In this document: piece by piece, positions 1 through 8,613 of the stretch
How positions within the stretch are numbered: position 1 is the stretch's first letter
Layout: the number at the start of each line of letters is the position of its first letter
NCBI GenBank assembly: GCA_963724385.1
Contig: CAVRUJ010000001.1
Coordinates: forward strand, 1,488,001 to 1,552,000
Direction: 5' to 3'
Length of the DNA stretch: 64,000 nucleotides
From: DASXQK01 sp963724385
GTDB lineage: Bacteria; Pseudomonadota; Alphaproteobacteria; Dongiales; Dongiaceae
The notes under the pieces: generated by a model
Told to the model about the DNA's origin: nothing
What the model saw: only the letters and a program-made list of their open reading frames with translations
Databases searched by the model: none
Translations under genes and position numbers: made by a program

Positions 1-437
1 AGCTCGGCATCGATGCCATTAAGCCTCATGGAATTGCCGCGCCGGGCGAAGGCGTCGCGCTGCGGATCGGAATGGAACAGGTTGATCACGCCGCGCTGGC
101 TCACCATGGCGTTGAAATTGAAATCCTGCTCCAGCCCCTCCCAGAGCTTCATCGACCACTCGTAGAAGGGGACGTTGCCGGGCAGCAGGTAGTTCGAGCG
201 GATGATGGTGGTGTTGCGCCCGGCATTGCCGCTGCCGAGCCAGCCCTTCTCCAGCACCGCGATGTTCCGGAGGCCATGCTCCTTGGCCAGGTAATAGGCG
301 GTCGCCAGGCCATGGCCGCCGCCGCCGACGATGACGACGTCGTATTCGGCCTTGGGTGCGGGCTCGCGCCAGACGGGCTTCCAGCCGCGATGGCCGCGCA
401 GGGTCTCGGCGAAGACGGAGAGGATCGAGTATTTCAT
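1..437 (-). CDS. FAD-dependent oxidoreductase, sarcosine oxidase beta-subunit-like (3' end off window)
   Basis: Only the first ~145 residues are present; the gene runs off the left edge. The product opens with about 30 residues and then a dinucleotide-binding fold, VVIVGGGGHGLATAYYL, followed by LEKGWLGSGNAGRNTTIIRSNY. This is the typical N-terminus of SoxB-like DAO-family flavoproteins that oxidise N-methyl amino acids. The start codon at 437 gives the usual N-terminal length for these proteins. It is divergent from the LysR gene at 527, with 89 bases between them, so that regulator is the obvious candidate to control it. Whether it is the true heterotetrameric sarcosine oxidase subunit or a related dehydrogenase cannot be decided without its missing neighbours. 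Confidence 0.85.
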   Translation of the reverse strand, partial: MKYSILSVFAETLRGHRGWKPVWREPAPKAEYDVVIVGGGGHGLATAYYLAKEHGLRNIAVLEKGWLGSGNAGRNTTIIRSNYLLPGNVPFYEWSMKLWEGLEQDFNFNAMVSQRGVINLFHSDPQRDAFARRGNSMRLNGIDAE

Positions 438-526
438 CGCTGGGACCGGCCTCCTCGGGCGGCGCCTTGCAGCATCGCCAAACGTATATAGGACTGAGGT
501 TCGCGGCGGTGGTATAAATTATTCTT

Positions 527-1591
527 ATGGTCAGATCCGCTGGCAAAGCGAAGCCCGCGAAGCAGGGCGCTCGACTTCCCTTCGATCTCCGGTCCCTGGA
601 GATCTTCCTCGCCGTCTGCGAGACCGGCGGCATGGCGGCGGCCGCCCGGCGCCTCGAGATGACCCAGCCGGCCGTTTCGCTGGCCATCGGCGAGATCGAG
701 AGCCGGGGCGGCGTCATCCTGTTCGACCGCAAGGTGCGCCCGCTGGGCCTCACCCCGGCCGGCGTCATGTTGCGCCAGCGGGCGAGCGGCCTTCTGGCCG
801 ACGCGGCCCAGATCCCGCCGATGCTGCGGGACACGCAGAAGGGCCGCTATCCCCTGCTGCGGATCGGCCTCGTGGACTCCTTGTCACGCTCGCTCGCCGG
901 CGAACTTGCCGCTTTCCTGTCGGCGCGCGCCGACGAGGTCTCGGTGCAGTCGGGCCTGACGGCGCTCCACGCCAGCGCCTTTTTCACCCGGCGCCTGGAC
1001 ATCCTGATCGGCGTGGACGAGCTGATCGAGGTCGACGGGCTCGAGCGCTGGCCGATCTTGGAGGAGCCATATGTGCTGCTCTGGCCGAAGCGGCTGGGCA
1101 AGCTGGCGGAGCCGTTCGACCTCGATCAGCTCGTCCGGCGCGCGCCGCTGGTGCGCTTCAGCGCCCGCTCCAAGACCGGCGCCGAGATCGATCAGCATCT
1201 GCGCCGGCTGCGCCTGGAGGTTCCCCGGCGCCTCGAGTTCGACACGCCGTTCGGCGTAACCGCGGCGGCGGCGGCGGGCCTCGGCTGGGCGATCACCACG
1301 CCGCTCTGCCTGATGGAGGCCGAGCTCCCCATGGACGGCATGCGGATTGTGCCCTTGCCGGCGCCGGGCTTGAAGCGCCGGCTCACCCTGATCGCGCGCA
1401 TGGGCGAATTGGGACCGCTCCCCGGCGAGATCGCCCGCTTCGCGCGCGAGCGTCTCCGTGACAGGGCAGAAGGCTTCGTCAGCCGGCACTGCCCGGCGCT
1501 GAGGAATTCCGTCGTGATCGGGCCCGAAAGCGACCGGCTCGCCCGGCCAGTCCGCCCGGCCCCGTCCCCGAAAGGGCCTGGTGTCGGCTAG
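527..1591 (+). CDS. LysR-family transcriptional regulator
   Basis: A 354-residue LysR-type regulator. Residues ~23-60 form the winged helix-turn-helix, including MAAAARRLEMTQPAVSLAIG, followed by the linker helix and a periplasmic-binding-like effector domain (~110-310). It is some 40-50 residues longer than usual because of a proline- and arginine-rich C-terminal tail that looks unstructured. The effector is not predictable. Divergence from the FAD oxidase at 1-437 suggests that gene as target. The 89-base gap is AT-rich for this genome (for example TATAAATTATT at ~513-523) and probably holds both promoters. Confidence 0.9.
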   Translation: MVRSAGKAKPAKQGARLPFDLRSLEIFLAVCETGGMAAAARRLEMTQPAVSLAIGEIESRGGVILFDRKVRPLGLTPAGVMLRQRASGLLADAAQIPPMLRDTQKGRYPLLRIGLVDSLSRSLAGELAAFLSARADEVSVQSGLTALHASAFFTRRLDILIGVDELIEVDGLERWPILEEPYVLLWPKRLGKLAEPFDLDQLVRRAPLVRFSARSKTGAEIDQHLRRLRLEVPRRLEFDTPFGVTAAAAAGLGWAITTPLCLMEAELPMDGMRIVPLPAPGLKRRLTLIARMGELGPLPGEIARFARERLRDRAEGFVSRHCPALRNSVVIGPESDRLARPVRPAPSPKGPGVG

Positions 1592-1693
1592 CGACCAAGG
1601 CCCTCATCCTGCAATCATTGATCCAGGTCATCGTTCAGCCATCCGGTCGCCGCCAGCATGCATCGCGCCTGCAATGTCCGCCGTTGGGGACCG

Positions 1694-2362
1694 ATGGATC
1701 ATACCTCTTCGCCGCGTCATGCCGACCGGGTCCCGTCCGGCGTGACCCGGCGCTGCTTGCTGCTGGGTGGTCTTGCGGGCCTGGCCGGCTGTACGTACTC
1801 CATGTTGCCGGACCAGCAGGAGCCGACAGCGCTCTATTCGCTGGCGCCCGAGCCTCATTTCCCCGACGACCTGCCGCGCGTCGATTGGCAGCTCGTGGTC
1901 GGGCTGCCGACGGCGGCGGCCGGCATCGACGGCTCGCGCATCGCCCTTGATCACGATCCCTACAGGCTGGAGTACTACGCCAAGGTCGCCTGGGCCGACA
2001 ACGCGCCGGGCATGTTGCGCAGGCTGCTCATCGACGCCTTCGAGCGAACGGGCAAGGTCGCGGCTGTCGGATCGGAGGCGGACGGGCTCAGGGCCGATTA
2101 CATCCTGCAGTCCGACCTGCGAAAGTTTCAGGCGGAATACCGGGACCTCGATGCCATCCCGAGCGTCGTCGTCCGCATGAGCGCGATTTTGATCGCGCTG
2201 CCCGAGCGGCGGATCGCAAGATCGATCGCCGCGGAGAAATCGGTGCGGGCCTCCGGGAGCCGTTTCGCCGACGTGCTCGGCGCCTTCAACGACGCCGTTG
2301 GCTCCGTCCTGGCGGAGATCGTCGTCTCGACCTTGACCATTTCACCGCCGCCGGTGGGATGA
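1694..2362 (+). CDS. ABC-type transport auxiliary lipoprotein (PqiC/DUF330-like)
   Basis: About 222 residues. The N-terminus has a twin-arginine-like lipoprotein signal, RRCLLLGGLAGLAGC, ending in a lipobox cysteine, so the mature protein should be membrane-anchored. The body (YSLAPEP near the mature N-terminus, then a mixed alpha/beta domain) matches the ABC_trans_aux family. Members of that family assist MCE/Mla/Pqi-type lipid transporters in the periplasm. No MCE, permease or ATPase gene lies beside it here, so this copy is an orphan. The frame is open from 1658; I prefer the ATG at 1694 because it gives a normal-length signal region. Confidence 0.75.
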   Translation: MDHTSSPRHADRVPSGVTRRCLLLGGLAGLAGCTYSMLPDQQEPTALYSLAPEPHFPDDLPRVDWQLVVGLPTAAAGIDGSRIALDHDPYRLEYYAKVAWADNAPGMLRRLLIDAFERTGKVAAVGSEADGLRADYILQSDLRKFQAEYRDLDAIPSVVVRMSAILIALPERRIARSIAAEKSVRASGSRFADVLGAFNDAVGSVLAEIVVSTLTISPPPVG

Positions 2363-2434
2363 GCGAGACGGGCTCTTGCCGCATCGGAAGGCTCGACTAA
2401 ACTCGGTCCAACCCGACAAGCAAGGATGGCTCCC

Positions 2435-2989
2435 ATGGTCACCACCCCTTCTTCCTCTCTCGACATGGGCTGGAAGGCGGCGGATTTCGAACTGGAGGGG
2501 ACCGACGGGCGCCGCCATAAGCTCGCCGACATCCGCGGCGCCAAGGGCACGCTGGTCATGTTCATCTGCAACCACTGCCCCTATGTCCAGGCGGTGCTCG
2601 ACGACATCGTCAAGGACGCGCGCGAGCTCGCGGGCCTTGGCGTCAAATCCATCGCCATCATGCCCAACGACGTCGCGGCCTACCCGGCGGACTCCTTCGA
2701 CAACATGAAGAAGCTGGCACGGGAGAAGAACCTGCTCTTCCCCTACGTGATCGACCGCAGCCAGCAGGTGGCCCGCGCCTATGGCGCCGTCTGCACGCCC
2801 GATTTCTTCGGCTTCAACGCCGGGCTGGAACTGCAATACCGGGGCCGCATCTACGATGTGCGCAACCGCCAGCGGGCGCCGGGCTCGCGGCGCGAACTCT
2901 ACGAGGCCATGGCTGAGATCGCCCGCACTGGCAAGGGCCCGGCCGACCAGAACCCCAGCATCGGCTGTTCGATCAAGTGGCGGGCCTAG
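2435..2989 (+). CDS. Thioredoxin-fold protein (AhpC/TSA/redoxin-like)
   Basis: About 184 residues with the thioredoxin fold. It carries a CxxC-like segment, FICNHCPYVQAV, after strand one, and the cis-proline region CTPDFFGF typical of the YtpP/redoxin group that reads ICNHCPYV. It is probably a cytoplasmic thiol-disulfide or peroxide-handling protein; no signal peptide is evident. Two in-frame ATGs are available. The second (2435) has AAGGA eight bases upstream, while the first (2426) overlaps that motif, so I chose 2435. The substrate is unknown. Confidence 0.8.
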   Translation: MVTTPSSSLDMGWKAADFELEGTDGRRHKLADIRGAKGTLVMFICNHCPYVQAVLDDIVKDARELAGLGVKSIAIMPNDVAAYPADSFDNMKKLAREKNLLFPYVIDRSQQVARAYGAVCTPDFFGFNAGLELQYRGRIYDVRNRQRAPGSRRELYEAMAEIARTGKGPADQNPSIGCSIKWRA

Positions 2990-3008
2990 GCCGAAGCGCG
3001 GCCCGGAC

Positions 3009-3764
3009 TCACGGCAGCAGGTAGCGCAGCAACGCGTCGAGGCGCTTTCTGATCCCGATGGGCGCCCGATAGATCTCCCGGCTGAGCTTGGCGGCCGTGC
3101 CGAGCCGGGGCTTGGCGCGATCGCGGATGGCGCCGGGCAGGGCCGCGGCATCGAGGATGGGATAGGGACGTAGGGAAAATATCCCGAGCCCGTGCCGCCA
3201 TCCCCAGGCGAGGAAATCATCCACGGGTACGAAGAAGCTGGCCGAAGTCTCCAACAGGCGCTCGGCGGCGCGCGGCGTGACGACATAGGCGAGCGTGCCG
3301 GCGGGATCGCCGCAGGTCTTGACGATGGCGAGGCCGGACTCGCCCAGCCGTCTCACCGGCTTCGAGCGCACCGGGAAAATCCCGTTGAGGCGGATGAAGC
3401 CGAAATCCGCGAGATGCGGCGCGATCAGCGCCAGCACGGCGGCGAGGTCCCGGCCTTCGGCGAAAGCGAAGTCGTCCTCGAGCACCAGGCAAGGCTTCCG
3501 ACGGGCGACGACCTCGCGCCAGACGGCCCGGTGGGAGAGGAAGCAGCCGATCTCGCCTTCCGACATGGGATAGCCGGTGAAGTTCAAGCGCCGGCGCTGA
3601 TCGTACTCGGCGGGCGGAGCGGGCAGCGCCGAAGGCTTGATCGCGTCGAAGATCCGCCAGGGAAGGCCGGTCGGATCGAGCTGCCGGGCGACGCTGGCGC
3701 GCCGCGCCGTCGATTCCCGCAGCGAGATGACCACAACGGAGATCGGCGCGCGATCCTGTTCCAT
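3009..3764 (-). CDS. Glycosyltransferase family 25 protein
   Basis: A 251-residue GT25 enzyme of the type that adds galactose or other sugars to lipopolysaccharide or surface glycans. The N-terminal strand VVVISLRES and the segment EIGCFLSHRAVWREVV are characteristic. An acidic motif LVLEDDFAF (E96-D97-D98) matches the nucleotide-sugar/metal site of the family. It is the last gene of a minus-strand run, 15 bases after the gamma-glutamyltransferase-family gene, although a functional link to that gene is not obvious. The acceptor is unknown. Confidence 0.82.
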   Translation of the reverse strand: MEQDRAPISVVVISLRESTARRASVARQLDPTGLPWRIFDAIKPSALPAPPAEYDQRRRLNFTGYPMSEGEIGCFLSHRAVWREVVARRKPCLVLEDDFAFAEGRDLAAVLALIAPHLADFGFIRLNGIFPVRSKPVRRLGESGLAIVKTCGDPAGTLAYVVTPRAAERLLETSASFFVPVDDFLAWGWRHGLGIFSLRPYPILDAAALPGAIRDRAKPRLGTAAKLSREIYRAPIGIRKRLDALLRYLLP

Positions 3765-3779
3765 CAGCGCAGGTGCTGC

Positions 3780-5366
3780 TCAGTAGCCCAGGGCACAGCC
3801 GTCCTTGCGCGGATCGGAGCCGGCCGTGAGGGTACCGGCTTCCCAGTCGATCAGGATCGCCTGGCCGCCGCCGTGGGGTTCGTCGGCAATCATCACCTGA
3901 TGGCCGCGATCCTGGAGTCCGGCGATGGCCCGTCCCGAAACGCCGCGCTCGGCCTCGACCACCTCGCCCGAGGGGAACACCCGCGCGGCGTCGAGGGCGG
4001 CCTGGGGATCCATGGCGAAGTCCAGCAGGTTGGTGAGGAAATGCACATGGCCGAAGGGCTGGAAATCGCCGCCCATGACCCCGAAGGGCATCAGCGCCCG
4101 CCCTTCCTTCAGCGCCATCCCCGGCATGATGGTGTGCATCGGCCGCTTGCCTGGCTCGATCCGGTTGGGATGGGCGGGATCGAGACGGAAGCTGGCGCCG
4201 CGATTCTGCAGCACCACGCCGGATTCGGGCGCGACCACGCCGCTGCCGAAGGAGAAGTAGGTCGAGTTGATAAAGCTGACGGCGTTGCGATCGCGATCGA
4301 CGACCGAGAGGTAGATCGTGTCGTTCTTGCGCAGCAGGGCAGGCGGCAGGGCCGCGAGGCGGCGTTCCGGATCGATCTCGGCCCTGAGGCGCGCGGCATA
4401 GGGGGCCGAGAGCAGCGCCTCCACCGGCACTGGCACCTTGGTCGGATCGGCGATGAGCGCGTCGCGGTCGCGGTAGGCGAGCCGGCCCGCTTCGATCTCC
4501 AGATGGAGGCGCGGCGCGCCCAGCGGATCGAAGCCGGAAACATCGAAGCCGGAGAGGATGTTCAGCATCAACAGCGCCGTCAGGCCCTGGTTGTTGGGAG
4601 GAATCTGGCAGACCTCGACGCCGCGATAGCTGGCGCGCACCGGTTCCACGTATTCGCCCGCGGCCGCGGCGAAATCCTCCAATGTATGAAGCCCGCCAAG
4701 AGCCTTCAGGCGGTTCACCATGTCCTCGGCCACCGGCCCGCCGTAGAAGCCATCGCGGCCCTGCTTGGCGATCCGACGGAGTGTTGCCGCGAGCTGGGGC
4801 TGGCGATGCCGTTCGCCCGGCGCGGGCGCGCGGCCCCAAGGCAGCAGGAGGCGCGCCGCATGAGGATCGGCCGAGAGCTTGGCCACATTGCGCGCCCAGT
4901 CATAGGCGACGCGGTCGAGGACGAGATAGCCCTCCTCGGCATAGCCGATGGCAGGCTGCAGGAGCTGTCCCAGCTCGCGGCTGCCATGGTCGGCGACGAG
5001 CCGGGCCCAGGCGTCGATCGCGCCCGGCACGGTCACGGCATGGGGGCCGAAGAGCGGGATCGCATCGAAGCCGTGGGAAGCGTACCAGTCGAGGTTGGCG
5101 GCCTTGGGCGCGCGGCCCGACCCGTTGTAGGCGATGAGCCGCGAACCGCCCTTGGGAGCGTAGATCACGAAGCAATCGCCGCCGATGCCGGTGGATTGTG
5201 GCTCGACCACGGCGAGCACCGCGGCGGCGGCAACCGCGGCGTCGATGGCGTTGCCGCCGGCCTTCATCGTCTCGACCGCGGTCAGGGTCGCGAGCGGGTG
5301 GGACGTGGCGGCGGCCGCGTCGGCGACCCGCAAGGGGGAGCGTCCGGGAAGCTGGAAATCGCGCAT
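3780..5366 (-). CDS. Gamma-glutamyltransferase family protein (HpxW/oxamate-amidohydrolase-like)
   Basis: A 528-residue Ntn-hydrolase. The N-terminus SHPLATLTAVETMKAGGNAIDAAVA is the GGT family signature. The autoprocessing and catalytic threonine should be T350 in KNDTIYLSVVDRD, aligning with the nucleophile of classical GGT, where TTHYSVVD is found. The changed residues after the Thr (IYL in place of THY) and the lack of an obvious Sec signal peptide fit the cytoplasmic HpxW-like branch better than periplasmic GGT. The frame stays open far upstream (to 5996), but that part only mirrors panE; the ATG at 5366 gives the correct family start. The substrate is not certain. Confidence 0.85.
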   Translation of the reverse strand: MRDFQLPGRSPLRVADAAAATSHPLATLTAVETMKAGGNAIDAAVAAAAVLAVVEPQSTGIGGDCFVIYAPKGGSRLIAYNGSGRAPKAANLDWYASHGFDAIPLFGPHAVTVPGAIDAWARLVADHGSRELGQLLQPAIGYAEEGYLVLDRVAYDWARNVAKLSADPHAARLLLPWGRAPAPGERHRQPQLAATLRRIAKQGRDGFYGGPVAEDMVNRLKALGGLHTLEDFAAAAGEYVEPVRASYRGVEVCQIPPNNQGLTALLMLNILSGFDVSGFDPLGAPRLHLEIEAGRLAYRDRDALIADPTKVPVPVEALLSAPYAARLRAEIDPERRLAALPPALLRKNDTIYLSVVDRDRNAVSFINSTYFSFGSGVVAPESGVVLQNRGASFRLDPAHPNRIEPGKRPMHTIMPGMALKEGRALMPFGVMGGDFQPFGHVHFLTNLLDFAMDPQAALDAARVFPSGEVVEAERGVSGRAIAGLQDRGHQVMIADEPHGGGQAILIDWEAGTLTAGSDPRKDGCALGY

Positions 5367-5398
5367 GGTTCGAAACCTGTCCTTGCAATCGGTTCTGT

Positions 5399-6385
5399 TC
5401 ACGCTGTCGGGGGGTAAAGCCCGAGAAGCCGCGCACGCTGGGTCACCAGGGCCAGCACCGAATCGATGGCCGGCGTGGGCAGGCCGACCATGCGCCCGAC
5501 CTCGGCCACGGAAGCCACCACCGCATCGATTTCCATGGGGCGCCGGCGCTCGAGATCCTGGAGCATGGAGGTCTTGTGCTCGCCCACGGCAGCCGCACCC
5601 TCGAGCCGGCGTTCCAAGGTGATGGGCATGACGATGCCGAGCTTGGCGGCGACGGCCCCGGCCTCTTCCATCATGGCCCGGACCAGCTTCAAGGTGCCGG
5701 CGTCCTCGCAGATCTGGCGCATGGTGGCGCCGGTCAGCGCGCTCACGGGATTGAACGCCACATTGCCCCAGAGCTTGACCCAGATCTCGGTACGGATGTC
5801 GTCCTTCACCGGCGCCTTGAATCCCGCGGCCATGAGGGCCTGGGCCAGGGCACGAATGCGCTCCGACCGGCTGCCGTCCGGCTCGCCCAGGGTGAAACGG
5901 TCGCCCACGCCATGCCGGATCACGCCAGGCTCGCTCACCTCCGCCGCTGCGTAGACGACGCAGCCGATGGCGCGCTCGGGCCCGATTCCCTGCCATTGCC
6001 TCCCGGCGGGGTCGACGCTTTCAAGGCGCCGGTCGCGCCAGGGACCTTCGAGCTTGTAGAAGTACCACCAGGGCAAGCCGTTGACCGCCATGACCACGGC
6101 CGTCCTCGGCCCCAGGAGCGGCTGCATGTGCTCGACCACGCCTGGCACGGACTGGGCCTTGAGGGCGACGATGACTGCATCCTGCGGGCCGGCTTCGGCC
6201 GGCCGTTCGGTCGCCTTCGGGCGGACAGTGAAATCCTCACCTGCGCTCAACAGGCGGAGCCCATTGGCCTGAAGCGCCTTGAGATGCGGGCCGCGGGCGA
6301 TGAGAGTCACGTCGGCGCCCGCGCGGGCCAGCTTCGCACCCAGCAGGCCGCCGATGGCCCCGGCACCATAGATGCAGATTTTCAA
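5399..6385 (-). CDS. panE: 2-dehydropantoate 2-reductase family protein
   Basis: A 328-residue ApbA/PanE enzyme. The N-terminus ICIYGAGAIGGLLGAKLA is the NADPH-binding Rossmann motif. IWVKLWGNVAFNPVSALTG carries the conserved Lys and Asn of the active site in the C-terminal helical domain. PanE reduces ketopantoate to pantoate in pantothenate synthesis. However, many alphaproteobacterial paralogues sit in catabolic operons and act on other 2-keto acids. Here its start overlaps the end of the acyl-CoA ligase gene by four bases (ATGA). The operon context therefore favours a specialised reductase over the housekeeping enzyme. Confidence 0.82.
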   Translation of the reverse strand: MKICIYGAGAIGGLLGAKLARAGADVTLIARGPHLKALQANGLRLLSAGEDFTVRPKATERPAEAGPQDAVIVALKAQSVPGVVEHMQPLLGPRTAVVMAVNGLPWWYFYKLEGPWRDRRLESVDPAGRQWQGIGPERAIGCVVYAAAEVSEPGVIRHGVGDRFTLGEPDGSRSERIRALAQALMAAGFKAPVKDDIRTEIWVKLWGNVAFNPVSALTGATMRQICEDAGTLKLVRAMMEEAGAVAAKLGIVMPITLERRLEGAAAVGEHKTSMLQDLERRRPMEIDAVVASVAEVGRMVGLPTPAIDSVLALVTQRARLLGLYPPTA

Positions 6386-7908
6386 GCCGCCAGGCCGAGG
6401 CGCTGGGCCAAGCCGATGCGCTGCGGCTTGCCCGTGGGGCCCTTGGGAATCTCCGGCAGGAAGACGATGCGCCGCGGCACCTTGAAATCCGCCAGGCGCA
6501 GGGCGGCGAATTCGCGCAGCTCCTGCTCGCTGGCGCTGCAGTTCTCGCGCAGCACGACGGCTGCCGCCACTTCCTCTCCCAGCTTCTCATGCGGTAGAGA
6601 GAAGGTCACGGCCTGGGCCACGGCCGGATGGTCCAGCAGCACGTCGTCCACCTCCCGGGGCGCGATCTTCTCCCCGCCCCGGTTGATGATCTCCTTGAGC
6701 CGTCCGTTGATGGTGAGATAGCCCTCGGCGTCCAACACACCCAGATCGCCGGTGCGAAACCAGCCGTCGCGGAAGGCCTCGGTATTGGCCGCGGGATTGT
6801 TGGCATAGCCGCGGGTGACGCTGTCGCCGCGGATCACGATCTCGCCGACGGCGCCCGCGGGCAGCAGCGCGCCCTCGGCCCCCATGATCGCGACCTTCGG
6901 CCCCGCCGCGATGCCCACGGTGCCGGGCTTGCGCACCGCCGGCGGCAGCGGGTTGCTCGCCATCTGATGAGAGGCCTCGGTCATGCCGTAGGACTCGATG
7001 ACCGGGCAGCCGAAAGTCTCCTCCAGCGCCCGCATCACCGGGGGCGGGAGCGGGGCCGAGGAGGAGCGGATGAAGCGCAGGCGCCGGCGCTGGACGACCT
7101 CGCGGTTGCGCTCGGCCCGCGCCAGCACGGCTTGATGCATGGTGGGCACGGCGGTGTACCAGCTCGCCTGCGAATCATCGAGCCAGGCGAAGAAGCGAAG
7201 CGCGTTGAAGCCCGGCGGGCAATAAACGCTTGCGCCCGCCGCAAGCGAGGCGAGGAGTGCGCCGACGAGGCCATGGATATGGAAGAGCGGCATGACCACC
7301 AGACACCGGTCCTTGGGCGTCAGGGCCAGCCCGGCGGCGATGCTTGTGGCCGAGGTCGTGAGGTTCCTGTGGCTGAGCGGCACGATCTTGGGGCGCGAGG
7401 TGGTGCCCGAGGTGTGGAGGACGAGCGCGATATCCTCCGGCCCGCCGAAACTCGCCTCGCCATCGGCAACCGGCCGGCCGGCACTCATGAGCCGCAGGCT
7501 CCCGGCGGCTTCGCTGGTGATCGCCTCGACCTCGATGACGGGAATGCCGCGCCGGGCCGCGACCGCGCGGGCCGGGAATTCGAGGCCGGCCTGGATGAGC
7601 AGGACGCGCGCGGCGATGTCCGAGAGATAGAAGTCGAATTCTTCCTCCCGATATGCCGCATTGAGCGGCGCCGCCGTGGCGCCCGCCGCCACGGCGAGGA
7701 ACAGAGCCGCCATCTCGGGCCCGTTGGGGAGCACGATGGCGACACGATCCTGAAGTCCGACGCCGAGGCCGCGGAGCTGCCCGACGAGCAGCCGCGACTG
7801 GCTTGCGAGCATGGCACGGGTCATGGGCGCGCGGTCGGGCACCGTGAGCGCGACGGCATTCGCGTCGCCGGCTTCGAGAAGGGCGAGGAGGCTAGCTGGC
7901 GGTTTCAT
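6382..7908 (-). CDS. AMP-binding acyl-CoA ligase (oxalate-CoA ligase/AAE3-like)
   Basis: A 508-residue adenylate-forming enzyme. It has the P-loop LHTSGTTSRPKIVPLSH, the A7 motif GWFRTGDLG, the hinge NGRLKEIINRGGEKIAP and the A10 lysine in PKGPTGKPQR, so it should be active. It would activate a carboxylate with ATP and CoA. The closest pattern I recognise is the oxalyl-CoA synthetase/Pcs60 branch, but substrate assignment from sequence is weak. The ATG at 7908 sits seven bases after the DUF427 gene stop. A longer frame to 7941 exists but would overlap that gene. It is translationally coupled to panE downstream. Confidence 0.8.
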   Translation of the reverse strand: MKPPASLLALLEAGDANAVALTVPDRAPMTRAMLASQSRLLVGQLRGLGVGLQDRVAIVLPNGPEMAALFLAVAAGATAAPLNAAYREEEFDFYLSDIAARVLLIQAGLEFPARAVAARRGIPVIEVEAITSEAAGSLRLMSAGRPVADGEASFGGPEDIALVLHTSGTTSRPKIVPLSHRNLTTSATSIAAGLALTPKDRCLVVMPLFHIHGLVGALLASLAAGASVYCPPGFNALRFFAWLDDSQASWYTAVPTMHQAVLARAERNREVVQRRRLRFIRSSSAPLPPPVMRALEETFGCPVIESYGMTEASHQMASNPLPPAVRKPGTVGIAAGPKVAIMGAEGALLPAGAVGEIVIRGDSVTRGYANNPAANTEAFRDGWFRTGDLGVLDAEGYLTINGRLKEIINRGGEKIAPREVDDVLLDHPAVAQAVTFSLPHEKLGEEVAAAVVLRENCSASEQELREFAALRLADFKVPRRIVFLPEIPKGPTGKPQRIGLAQRLGLAA

Positions 7909-7915
7909 CGCCGCT

Positions 7916-8293
7916 TCAGGCCGGCAGTTCTTCGATGGCATCGACCCGGTCGGGGTAGAAAGCGAGCATGCCTTCGATCTGCTTCATCGCGGGGTAGGGA
8001 TGTTCGTATGTCCAGATGGCCTGTTCGGCGCGCTTGCCGTCGACCTCGATGCTGTAATAGGCGGCGTCGCCTTTGTAGGGGCAGTGGCTTTTGTGGTCGC
8101 TGCGCTTCAGCAGCTCCATGCGCACGTCCTCGCGCGGGATGTACTGCACCGGCGCATAGGCGGCCTCCTTCAGGGTGAGCGCCCGGGTCGTCTCGGCGAT
8201 GACCCGGCCGGCGAAACGGACGCGCAGCCTGCGGCCGTTGGGAGCGATCGCGATCGGGTGGTCGGGGCCGGGGGTTTTGCCGGGCATATTCAT
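7916..8293 (-). CDS. DUF427 domain protein
   Basis: A 125-residue single-domain DUF427 protein. The characteristic core is RVRFAGRVIAETTRAL, then YIPREDVRMELLKRSDHKSHCPYKGDAAYYSI and a WTYEHPYP motif near the C-terminus. The fold is small, cytoplasmic and all-beta; its biochemical role is not established. The ATG at 8293 has AAGGAGAG five to six bases upstream, which decides this start over longer in-frame options. It is the first gene of the minus-strand run that continues into the acyl-CoA ligase and panE. Confidence 0.85.
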   Translation of the reverse strand: MNMPGKTPGPDHPIAIAPNGRRLRVRFAGRVIAETTRALTLKEAAYAPVQYIPREDVRMELLKRSDHKSHCPYKGDAAYYSIEVDGKRAEQAIWTYEHPYPAMKQIEGMLAFYPDRVDAIEELPA

Positions 8294-8613
8294 GGGGGCT
8301 CTCCTTGGTCGATGGGACAGGCGATCAAGCCGCAGGGCGCCAGAGGCTACTCCGTCCGCGCGCGGATTCAAACGGTCGCCGAGCAAGCATCCCGTTCCTT
8401 GGCCGAGCTGCCCGGGCATCGTTCGTGAACAACAGAAAGTCGTTGAAAAGCAGGTCACTGAAGGTTGATCTTCGCTGGCGCTGTGGCCGCGTCACCGGCT
8501 CCGGCGGCGCCCCTCACCCGAGCTTCCCGGCGGGCCGGCCGATTTGTGTTTGTCGCAGCGGGTGCCTGCGCTAAACCTAAGGCAAGGCTCTTGCAGGAAA
8601 AGGGAAGAGGACG
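8294..8613. other. Divergent intergenic region upstream of the cox regulator
   Basis: About 320 bases between the DUF427 gene and the MHYT-LytTR gene. I see no gene in it. It must hold the promoters of both. The ribosome-binding site GGGAAGAGG lies just before the ATG at 8614. No FNR-type box and no strong inverted repeat was seen. Confidence 0.5.

Noticed and set aside
3192..5417. 741-codon open frame on the plus strand opposite the gamma-glutamyltransferase gene
   Set aside because: Antisense shadow produced by high GC3; residues show no family motif, while the minus strand encodes a complete GGT family protein.
8580..8595. Sigma-54-like promoter AGGCAAG-GCTC-TTGCA before the cox regulator
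   Set aside because: The GG/GC spacing is right, but the implied start site would be ~8 bases before the ATG, inside the ribosome-binding site. I treat it as chance.
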